From Streptomyces cellulosae (GTDB lineage Bacteria > Actinomycetota > Actinomycetes > Streptomycetales > Streptomycetaceae), in contig BNBH01000003.1 in the NCBI GenBank assembly GCA_014655195.1, positions 186,001 through 250,000 of the forward strand: a DNA stretch of 64,000 bases. Direction: 5' to 3'. Below the pieces are notes generated by a model. It saw nothing but the letters and a program-made list of their open reading frames with translations. It was not told the origin of the DNA and did no database searches. Of the stretch, positions 49,671-56,805 are shown piece after piece (position 1 is the stretch's first letter; every line of letters begins with the position of its first letter). The position numbers were made by a program, and so were the translations under genes.

Positions 49671-50008
49671 GCGGGGGAGCGTGCCATCGCCTCACATGCG
49701 GAGGCATGTCCGGACCACGGCAGTGTTCAGGTGCGCGACGCTGCCGGGCCGGTACACCGCGCTAGGCGGACTTGGGCCGCCGCGCCTTCGGGGTCCTGGG
49801 CGGGCTGCTCCGCGTCCTCGGCCCAGAAGGTCTCGTCCTCGCCGAAGTCCGGGGCCTGGAAGGGCTGGGTCGTCGGACGGGGCGAGGCGGTGGAGCTGTG
49901 TGTCTGCCCTTCCGGGGCCGAGAACAGCGATGTGGAGTCGATGAGAGGTCTGCCTTTCCTTGCAGGCCGCTGAGCGGGCCTGGCATGCCCTGACCGGGCA
50001 CGGTGTTT
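49671..50008. other. 338-bp interval with an ambiguous minus-strand coding signal
   Basis: On the minus strand, about 49938 down to 49766, one frame encodes a coding-like peptide (SLFSAPEGQTHSSTASPRP... APDFGEDETFWAEDAEQPAQDPEGAA) with strong G/C third positions but no start codon. The overlapping frame that has a start (ATG 49987) encodes an unlikely Arg/Pro-rich product. It may be a small gene broken by a frameshift, or none. Confidence 0.35.
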
Positions 50009-50230
50009 CTAGAGCTTGGTCATCTTGGGGTACGGGCTCAGGATCCGCATCTGCGTCGAGCCGAAATCCACGAGCGCCGCGACTCCGTCCTCGATGCCGA
50101 CCACCCGGCCGAGGCCGTACACGTCGTGGGTGACCTGGTCCCCCGTGTCGAAGTGCTTGGGGGCCGGTGCGACCGGGACCTTGAAGGGGCTGGTGGGCAG
50201 ATGACGCTTCGGTGCCGCGGGCTTAGTCAT
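50009..50230 (-). CDS. Small protein with UvrD/PcrA C-terminal Tudor-like domain
   Basis: A 73-residue protein. After a Pro/Lys-rich start (MTKPAAPKRHLPTSPFKVPVAPAPK), residues about 27-73 read FDTGDQVTHDVYGLGRVVGIEDGVAALVDFG...ILSPYPKMTKL, closely resembling the Tudor-like tail of UvrD/PcrA helicases that contacts RNA polymerase. Stand-alone copies are common in Streptomyces. It may bind nucleic acid or RNA polymerase; this is inference. The ATG at 50230 has no strong binding site. It is the last chromosomal gene before the tRNA scar. Confidence 0.75.
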   Translation of the reverse strand: MTKPAAPKRHLPTSPFKVPVAPAPKHFDTGDQVTHDVYGLGRVVGIEDGVAALVDFGSTQMRILSPYPKMTKL

Positions 50231-50390
50231 GTCTCAGTATGCGCCACCACGGGCCCGGGCCGCTGTGTCCGTGCGCACAGATCTCGGCGGGGACGATCGC
50301 GCCATGCCGCTGACCTGGGGTGGCGCGGATAAGGGTGCCCTCCGTGCATGTGACGGGGGTCACGCTGCGCGGAGCAGGTGCCGAGAACGT

Positions 50391-50424
50391 CGAAGGGCCC
50401 CACCGCGAACGGTGGGGCCCTTCG
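50391..50424 (-). terminator. Terminator of the (now split) tRNA-Ser(GGA)
   Basis: CGAAGGGCCCCACC (50391-50404) pairs perfectly with 50411-50424 around a 6-nt loop, 21 bp past the 3' end of the tRNA remnant. Confidence 0.8.
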
Positions 50425-50445
50425 ACATCGTGCCCGGTGAGGCAC

Positions 50446-50502
50446 TGGCGGAGGATACGAGATTCGAACTCGTGAGGGGTTGCCCCCAACACGCTTTCCA
50501 AA
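50446..50502 (-). pseudogene. 3' fragment of tRNA-Ser(GGA): attachment-site scar
   Basis: Read on the minus strand: TTGGAAAGCGTG (anticodon loop with GGA and 3' anticodon stem), variable arm TTGGGGGCAACCCCTC, T-arm ACGAGTTCGAATCTCGT, acceptor 3' strand ATCCTCC, discriminator G and encoded CCA. The 5' half is missing: upstream bases CCAGACGAACAT cannot pair with the GCGTG anticodon-stem strand. This is what remains on one side when an element integrates into the 3' half of a tRNA gene. The intact copy would lie at the other end of the element. Confidence 0.88.
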
Positions 50503-50881
50503 TGTTCGTCTGGGGGTCCGGGAGTGACCAGGAGCGTTCTGACCTGCGGTGCAGCCGGGTCGGGTGAGGCTTCCGAACGGTGCTGTACGCCGGTGAATGA
50601 GACCAGAACTGAGACCAGCAGACCTTCCGTTCCTACAGGTCACGCCGCTAAGCGTCCAACACATCCTCGCTGCAGGCACCGGGGTACATGGGCTGAGTTC
50701 CTTGCTTGCAACGGCTCACATGTCCTTTGAGCGTGCCGATCTGCCAGGAATCCCCCAGACGGGCGCTCCGCGAAGGTGGAGGCGTCACGGGAGCCGAGGG
50801 CGGTCTATCTCGGGGGCGCGGGGGCAGTGCCACCGGTTGATCCAGAGAAGCGTCGCCGTCGGCAGCGGTAACCCCATTGCC

Positions 50882-52174
50882 ATGAAGTCTTCATTGCAGT
50901 TCTATGGAGGCATGCCATTGCCCGTTCGCGTGATAGCTCCCAGTCGCCTTGCGGCGCTGCGGGAGCGTGCGGGGCTGTCGAAGGCTGAACTTGCCCGGCG
51001 AGTCGGGGTGTCGACACGCATGGTGTTCTTCTACGAGAAGGGGCGGCACACGCCCACTCCGCAGCGGCTGCAGAAGATGGCAGCGGCGCTGCACTGCGAT
51101 GTGGAGGAGCTCACTGGGGTTCGCCGTGGGGAGGAGCGGCTCGTCGACCTGCGGTTTGCTGCCGGCCTGACCCTCGATCAGGCGGTGGAGCTGCTGCGCC
51201 GGACGCGTGTCGGGCGTGACCTGTGTCTGTCGGCCCCGAGGCTCTCCGCCTTGGAGCAGGGGCGGCCCGTACTGGGCCGGAATTGGCGGGATCGCGACGT
51301 GGTGGGGCGGCTCCCTACCGCGCTGGCCAAGATCTATGGTGTGCCCGTGCGCATGGTCGTGGACGCTTGGATGCGTACCCGCCCTGATGAGTCGGCGCCG
51401 GTGTACCCGAGGCGTCAGCCTCAGAGGGGTTCGAGCGACTCGGCTGAGGCCGCCTGGCGATCGTTGAATGAACGGCAGCAGGTTTACCTCGGTGAGATCC
51501 TGCGGGACGAGCGCATGACGGAGACGGAGATGTGGATGCGCCGGACGCATCATCTGCCCGTGCCTCGCCCTGCGGAGTGGCGCAAGCTCCCCCTCGCTCT
51601 CCACGCGCCAGCGGATGTCGTGGGCTACACGCGGCTGCAGGAACGCTTGCGGCGCAAAGGAGTTCACGACCCTGGAACCGGTGCGACGGTGCACGCTTTG
51701 GCACGCCGAGGACTCCTGGTGACCAGCACTGATGTGGTGCATCACGCTGAAGCTGGCGAGGTGACCAGGGTTCGGGTGAAGATGACGAGGCGGGGCAGAG
51801 CAGCCGCCCGCGCTGGACTGGGCGAGCGCGCGGAGCAGCAGCCGGACATGCCTCTGCTGTCTGAGTGGCTGTGGGGTGTCATGGCCCGGGTGGCCGACGC
51901 AGGCCCGGACGGGCTGGAGCGGGACGCACTGTCTGGCCGGGCTCCATTCTATCTGGGTGTCGGCTACAAGAACCGGTCTGCAGGGCGGCCGAGCCGGGGA
52001 TTCATCGACGAAGTGCCGGTACTAGCGGCCGACGGGAGTCACGTCGTCGGGTACCGGTGGAAGCTGACCCCGGTCGGGCTGCGGCACGCATTTGAGTACC
52101 TGGACGAGTACCGCCGTCGGTATCCGCAGGTTGATACCACGGGCGTCGCAGGGCTCGCTGGGGAACACTCGTAA
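50882..52174 (+). CDS. HTH (XRE) regulator with two helix-turn-helix-like domains
   Basis: About 430 residues. A canonical XRE domain (RLAALRERAGLSKAELARRVGVSTRMVFFYEKGRHTPTPQRLQKMAAAL) is followed by a second, degenerate copy (DLRFAAGLTLDQAVELLRRTRVG...RLSALEQGRPVLG...LAKIYGVPVRMVVDAW). A C-terminal part has winged-helix-like segments (DVVGYTRLQERLRRKGV; SEWLWGVMARVADAGPDGLERDAL). The start is uncertain: ATG 50882, ATG 50912 (GGAGG one base before) or TTG 50918 (GGAGG 7 bp before, best spacing). It lies 60 bp before the pPIWI-RE operon in the same direction and may control it. Confidence 0.7.
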   Translation: MKSSLQFYGGMPLPVRVIAPSRLAALRERAGLSKAELARRVGVSTRMVFFYEKGRHTPTPQRLQKMAAALHCDVEELTGVRRGEERLVDLRFAAGLTLDQAVELLRRTRVGRDLCLSAPRLSALEQGRPVLGRNWRDRDVVGRLPTALAKIYGVPVRMVVDAWMRTRPDESAPVYPRRQPQRGSSDSAEAAWRSLNERQQVYLGEILRDERMTETEMWMRRTHHLPVPRPAEWRKLPLALHAPADVVGYTRLQERLRRKGVHDPGTGATVHALARRGLLVTSTDVVHHAEAGEVTRVRVKMTRRGRAAARAGLGERAEQQPDMPLLSEWLWGVMARVADAGPDGLERDALSGRAPFYLGVGYKNRSAGRPSRGFIDEVPVLAADGSHVVGYRWKLTPVGLRHAFEYLDEYRRRYPQVDTTGVAGLAGEHS

Positions 52175-52234
52175 TACGTCTCTTCCGCACGAGGCCCGAC
52201 GAATTGTCAGTGGCAGCTCTTACCCTCTGGGCTC

Positions 52235-53482
52235 ATGAGGAACGCGACGAACAACGGCGTTCGGCCGACCGATGAGCTATGGGTGAAGTCCCTGGTGGCA
52301 CGCTCGGTGTTGCGTGCGGCCGACGCGATGACGGCCCCCGGCGTGAGCCCTTCCGCCCGCCTCAAGGTCTTGATGGAGTGCCACGGCGCGCTGCTGGCGG
52401 CGCGCGGACCGGGCAGTGAGCTGTCTTTTGCGGACTTCCGGCGCCAGGTTCGCGGTGATCCCTCCCGGCTCTTGCCCGAAGGTGTGCCTGGGTGGGACGT
52501 CGACGAACTGCGCGCGGTCGATGCCGACGGGCACGTAACGGAGGACGCCTTCGATATCGCCGCGGAGCAGCGCCTGGTGCTCCGCATCCTGCAGAAGGGC
52601 GGCCGAGATGCCGGCCTGCTCAGTGGCCAGGACCTGGACGACGAGGTTGCGCAGGAAACGGCCTTCGCCCAGTTGTGCAAGGCGGGCAACCAGAAGGTCT
52701 ACGAGAGCGGACGTACCGATCTGATCCGCTACCCGGCGGGCCCGGTGAGCGAGCTTAGTGAACTGAGGCTGCCTCCGCTCGTTGCGGATCTGTACGAGGA
52801 CATCCCCTATGCCTCGAGGTACCGGGACTGGTGGTTCGCGTGCCCCGTATGCCGGTGGCCGATGCGCGTCGCACTGCGTCGTGAGGCGGGGCAGCAGGTC
52901 GGGGTGGTTGCCTGCTGGCACACGCCGCACCAGGAAATGGGCGCCACGTATCGCTTCCGCCCGGTCGAGGGGATTGTTCCGCCTGAGCTGCTCCCGGAGC
53001 CGCCTCCGCCTCCCCCGGGCGAGCGGGAGGCAGTCCTCTGGCCCGACCTGGAGTGCGTCCCAGAGGCGAAACCTGTGGAGGGGCATAAGGCTCTGGTACG
53101 GGGTGTGTGGCGGTACACCTGCGTTCCCGGGCTGGCGGAGCTGGCGCTGCGGGACCGGTTGGTCGAACGGGGCCTCAAGGTGGAGCTGTGGCCCGCCCTG
53201 GACGCCTACGACCTGTGTGTACACGTCGGGCGCAAGCGGGCGCGGAAGAAGGAGCATCTGCGCGTGGACGTGAAGGACTACACCTCGGGCACCGCGCTCG
53301 CGCAACTGATCCATGCACAGGAAGGCGACAGCGGGGGAGCAGAGTGGCTGGTGGTTCCAGACCACCGCGCCAGCCAGGTGCACCTGCTGTCTGGAGTGGG
53401 GGCGAAGTACGGGCTGAAGGTAGCCACGGCGTCCGAGTTCGGCGAGATGGTCTGCGAGCGTTCGGGGGTGGCCTGGTCGTGA
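52235..53482 (+). CDS. REase-fold nuclease of pPIWI-RE system (Y/REase protein)
   Basis: A 415-residue protein. A helical N-terminal domain (about 1-190) is followed by a zinc-ribbon-like segment with CPVC (203-206) and CWH. The C-terminal domain has GVWRYTCVPGLAELALRDRLVERGLKVELWPALDAYDLCVHVG...HLRVDVKDYTSG, with the Asp and D-x-K spacing of a PD-(D/E)xK nuclease. This combination fits the REase partner of the pPIWI-RE three-gene island described by Burroughs, Iyer and Aravind (2013). ATG 52235 has no clear ribosome-binding site. Its stop overlaps the helicase start. Confidence 0.82.
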   Translation: MRNATNNGVRPTDELWVKSLVARSVLRAADAMTAPGVSPSARLKVLMECHGALLAARGPGSELSFADFRRQVRGDPSRLLPEGVPGWDVDELRAVDADGHVTEDAFDIAAEQRLVLRILQKGGRDAGLLSGQDLDDEVAQETAFAQLCKAGNQKVYESGRTDLIRYPAGPVSELSELRLPPLVADLYEDIPYASRYRDWWFACPVCRWPMRVALRREAGQQVGVVACWHTPHQEMGATYRFRPVEGIVPPELLPEPPPPPPGEREAVLWPDLECVPEAKPVEGHKALVRGVWRYTCVPGLAELALRDRLVERGLKVELWPALDAYDLCVHVGRKRARKKEHLRVDVKDYTSGTALAQLIHAQEGDSGGAEWLVVPDHRASQVHLLSGVGAKYGLKVATASEFGEMVCERSGVAWS

Positions 53483-56400
53483 GCGAGCCATCCGTGGAAC
53501 AGACAGCCCTGTGCGCCTCACTCGCACTGGCTGCCTACTACTTCCCTGACACGGCAGTGGACAACGATGCGCCCGCAGCCCCCTTCCGGAAGGCGGCCTT
53601 CCTGCTGTCCGGCCAATTCCGGGCCTGGGACCGGTGGCCGGAGCTGACGAGCGAAGAACGCCGACGCATCGTCGACGTGTACCGCACCGCTCCTGGCAAG
53701 TTCGGCGACGTACGGAACTTCACTCCCGCCGCCCGCGCACTGCTCACAGCCCTCGGTGACGAGGACCCTGGTGAGCCCCAGAAGCTGCTCACTTTCGAAC
53801 CCGCAGGTGGAGATCCGTTCACTGCCGAGGCAGCCATCCCCCGGGTCGGCGGTGACCTGCTGGCCTACGTCGACCGGCAGATCGCCCGGTATCGGCGGCC
53901 CAGCGCGCGGCCGAAGCCCCCTGAGTTCGCCGGCCCCGGAGTCTGGAAGACGGGGGAGATCAGCGTGCAGGGCGTCGGCCAAGTACATGGCCAGCTGACG
54001 ATCCCCACCTATCCCGGCTTCACCGAGGCGTTCGGCCACGACCGCCTGCCGCACATCGCCACCGCACCCCCGCTGGACAACCTCCGTATCCCCACGGAGG
54101 ACCTGCTCGAACTGGCGGCGCAGATCGAGAGCGGTGAGCCGGAGGAGAAGCGGTACCTCCACGCGGTCCTGAAGGGCCTGTTCTCCGTCCTGCAGACGTC
54201 CGACTCCATCAGCCCACAGGAAGCGCTGCGGATGACGGCCGGCGGCCTGGAGATCTTCCACGCGCCGACCGGGACGGGCAAGAGCGTCTTGGTGCGCGTC
54301 CTGGCCGCATGGTTCGCCCAGCAGGGCCACCGGGTGGCCATCGTGCTGCCCGACATCAAGGCGTGCCTGGCCATCACCCGCAAGATCCGGTCCGACCTGC
54401 GCGTCCTGCAGGGCCTCGGCGTCATCCAGCACGAGACCGGCTGTGCGCACCTGATGTCGTCATCAGGCATGCACGAGCGCGCGCACAAGCTGGCCCGTCT
54501 CATCGACGAGGACCCGCAGGCACCGGGAGAGTGGGGAGAGAGCGGCGAACGGGACGTGGATCCGCTCTCCTACGGGTGCGCCCAGCGACCACTGTTGGAG
54601 TCCAACGCCGACTATCCGCCCGGCCGTGAGCCTTGTCTGTCCCTGTACCGGCAGAACTTGGGTGCGTCCGCCTGTCCCTGGATTCCCACCTGCGGCAAGT
54701 TTGCCCCCGTGTACGAAGCCTGTTCGGCGCACGTGGTCGTGACGAATCACTTCGCCTTTCTCCAGGGCAACCTTCGCATCGGCGTGAACCTTGACGGGCG
54801 CCCCGTTCAGGGGGTGAGCGTTGCCGAATTCGCGTTGCGCACCTGCCACGCCGTCCTCGTCGACGAGGTCGACCAGTTCCAGTCGAGGGCGGTGGATCGA
54901 TGCGCCGGCGAGGTCGTCCTGCACTCACGCAGGCACTGGACGGCGGCCCCGCAGGAGATGGACACGGACGCGAAGCGGCTGCCGATCTCGGCCGAGGCCG
55001 ACCTTCTGCCGTCGGTCGGCCAGGTACGTCTGATGGCGGAGTTCCTGCTGCTCGCCGTATGCAGCAACGCGCTGCGTCTGGATGTCAGGGAGGACGAGCG
55101 CGCGGAGAATCGTGTGCCGGACCGCACCGGGCTGCGCTGGCACCTGGCCCGTGGCCGTGACCGGCAACTGATCCGTCTGCTCTGGCCGGACCTGGCGACC
55201 TCCGGGGAGACTGATCTTCCAGCCGACCTCGCTCGACGCCTCCAGGGCCTCATGCCCGCCCGCTACCTGCAGCCACGCGCCACGGAGAGCGATCCGACGG
55301 AGGTGGGGTGGGACGAGGTGCGCCGCGCTCTGGAGGCGCTGGTGGCCCCGCGTGGCCAACAACTGCTCGACGCTGTGAAGCTCGATCTGCACCGGCTGCT
55401 GGAGTCACGGGTGAAGGACCCGCACCAGCGTGCCCAGGCGGTCAACCTGCTCGTCACCCGGGCGACCCTGACCGAGCTGGACGAGGCGCTCTCCGAACTG
55501 CGCACCTGCGTGCAGCACTACCGACCTTCCGGCCTTCGCTCCGCGCAGCGGATCGTCGAGACGCTCAGTCCGAGTGCCGTCTCGGCCGTCCTCCCGCTTG
55601 GCCTGTTGGGGCGCTCAATCACGGGATATCGCGTAACCGGCCTGGACAAGAGGGAGAGCGACGCCGAACTTGTCGCGCAGAGCATCGCGGGCGACCCGCA
55701 CACCTTCACCGCCGAGCTGGGCGGTCTTGTCTCACTGTGCCTGGCCGGGGTCGAGCGTCCCGTCATGGGCCTGTCCGCCACGGCGTACTTTCCCCAGGCG
55801 GTACGCGAGCACGTCCACGCGCCCGTGCGCTGGTGGATGACCGATGCCCAGGCCCGTTCGATCCGCGCTCGACGCCACCGTATCGAGTACGGCGAGGGTC
55901 ACCCCATGTACGGCGAGCCGATCAAGATCTCGGGCCAGCACCCGAGCCGCAAGAAGGGCGCCTTGATCGAGCTCGGCACGGAGCTGTACGACCAGTACAT
56001 CTATCGAGAGCTGGAGCGACAGCGTGCCAAGGACAAGGACCGCGCGCACGTCCTGGTCGTGGCCAACTCCTACCAGCAGTGTGCCTGGCTGGCCCGAGGC
56101 ATCGCCCAGGCCGGCACCTACCGCGAAGGGCTTTGCGTGGCCGTGCGGGACGGCGACCGGCACAGCCCCGACCCCGATCTGCCTCGGGAGAACATCGCCA
56201 CTCGGCTCACGGCCGAGCAGTTCGAGGACTTCCCGCAGTACGGCAACGTCCTGGTCGTCCCCCTGGCCCTGATCGCCCGCGGTCTGAACATCGTGGTCGG
56301 TATCCGTTCCGCCGTGCGCTCGGTCTACCTCTGCGTCCGACCCTTGGCGCTGTTCGCCGAACCCGCGGAGATGTACGCCAGTGTCAACGCCGCCGGGCTG

Positions 56401-56790
56401 CACGCACTCCCAGAGGGCGGCACCGCCAACCCCGACGACGCGTTGGAGAAGGCACGCACTGCCGCATGGCAACGGCTCGAACTGATCCTGCGCGCGACAC
56501 CCCAGTTCACCTCCATGCCCAAGTCGCTCCAGGAGGAGGTTGTCGCGGGTGTCGTCGTCGACCTGATCCAGCTGGCCGGACGGGCCCGTCGTGGTGGTAC
56601 CGAGGCCGTCCTGCACCTGGTCGACTACGCCTTCCATGAGGACACCTGGAGCTCCGACCTGGAAACCGTCCTGCGTCGCATCCACGAGCAGTGGCCGCCG
56701 GCGGTGAAGCGGCAGATGAACGACCTGTACGGGGAAGCCCTCAACGCCTTCCTCTCCTACGCGGGCATCGACCCGACCCTCACCCACTGA
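53479..56790 (+). CDS. DinG/XPD-like Fe-S helicase of pPIWI-RE system
   Basis: A 1,103-residue superfamily 2 helicase. An N-terminal unique domain of about 230 residues (Z-type) precedes Walker A PTGTGKS (263-269) and Walker B DEVD (462-465). Between them are Cys367, Cys386, Cys399 and Cys405, placed as in the 4Fe-4S domain of XPD/DinG. The C-terminal motor contains VMGLSATAYFPQ, HVLVVANSYQQCAWLARGI and VIALIARGLNIVVG-type blocks and LAGRARRGG near the end. It would unwind DNA or R-loops for its nuclease partners. GTG 53479 overlaps the previous stop (GTGA). Confidence 0.88.
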   Translation: MSEPSVEQTALCASLALAAYYFPDTAVDNDAPAAPFRKAAFLLSGQFRAWDRWPELTSEERRRIVDVYRTAPGKFGDVRNFTPAARALLTALGDEDPGEPQKLLTFEPAGGDPFTAEAAIPRVGGDLLAYVDRQIARYRRPSARPKPPEFAGPGVWKTGEISVQGVGQVHGQLTIPTYPGFTEAFGHDRLPHIATAPPLDNLRIPTEDLLELAAQIESGEPEEKRYLHAVLKGLFSVLQTSDSISPQEALRMTAGGLEIFHAPTGTGKSVLVRVLAAWFAQQGHRVAIVLPDIKACLAITRKIRSDLRVLQGLGVIQHETGCAHLMSSSGMHERAHKLARLIDEDPQAPGEWGESGERDVDPLSYGCAQRPLLESNADYPPGREPCLSLYRQNLGASACPWIPTCGKFAPVYEACSAHVVVTNHFAFLQGNLRIGVNLDGRPVQGVSVAEFALRTCHAVLVDEVDQFQSRAVDRCAGEVVLHSRRHWTAAPQEMDTDAKRLPISAEADLLPSVGQVRLMAEFLLLAVCSNALRLDVREDERAENRVPDRTGLRWHLARGRDRQLIRLLWPDLATSGETDLPADLARRLQGLMPARYLQPRATESDPTEVGWDEVRRALEALVAPRGQQLLDAVKLDLHRLLESRVKDPHQRAQAVNLLVTRATLTELDEALSELRTCVQHYRPSGLRSAQRIVETLSPSAVSAVLPLGLLGRSITGYRVTGLDKRESDAELVAQSIAGDPHTFTAELGGLVSLCLAGVERPVMGLSATAYFPQAVREHVHAPVRWWMTDAQARSIRARRHRIEYGEGHPMYGEPIKISGQHPSRKKGALIELGTELYDQYIYRELERQRAKDKDRAHVLVVANSYQQCAWLARGIAQAGTYREGLCVAVRDGDRHSPDPDLPRENIATRLTAEQFEDFPQYGNVLVVPLALIARGLNIVVGIRSAVRSVYLCVRPLALFAEPAEMYASVNAAGLHALPEGGTANPDDALEKARTAAWQRLELILRATPQFTSMPKSLQEEVVAGVVVDLIQLAGRARRGGTEAVLHLVDYAFHEDTWSSDLETVLRRIHEQWPPAVKRQMNDLYGEALNAFLSYAGIDPTLTH

Positions 56791-56805
56791 AAAGAGAAGA
56801 GACGA

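Larger units (their letters stand above)
50231..50881. other. Boundary region: terminator, tRNA remnant and gene-poor element end
   Basis: Left part is chromosomal (terminator at 50391-50424, tRNA-Ser remnant to 50502). From 50503 to 50881 I see no supportable gene; codon bias is weaker and A/T content higher than in the flanking chromosome, consistent with the end of an integrated element. Confidence 0.55.

Noticed and set aside
49762..50001. A 79-residue Pro/Arg-rich minus-strand protein starting at ATG 50001
   Set aside because: The alternative frame has far better codon bias, so this translation is probably not the product as written; reported only as an ambiguous interval.
50446..50502. 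An intact tRNA-Ser(GGA) gene
   Set aside because: The bases 5' of the anticodon loop cannot form the anticodon stem, D-arm or acceptor stem.
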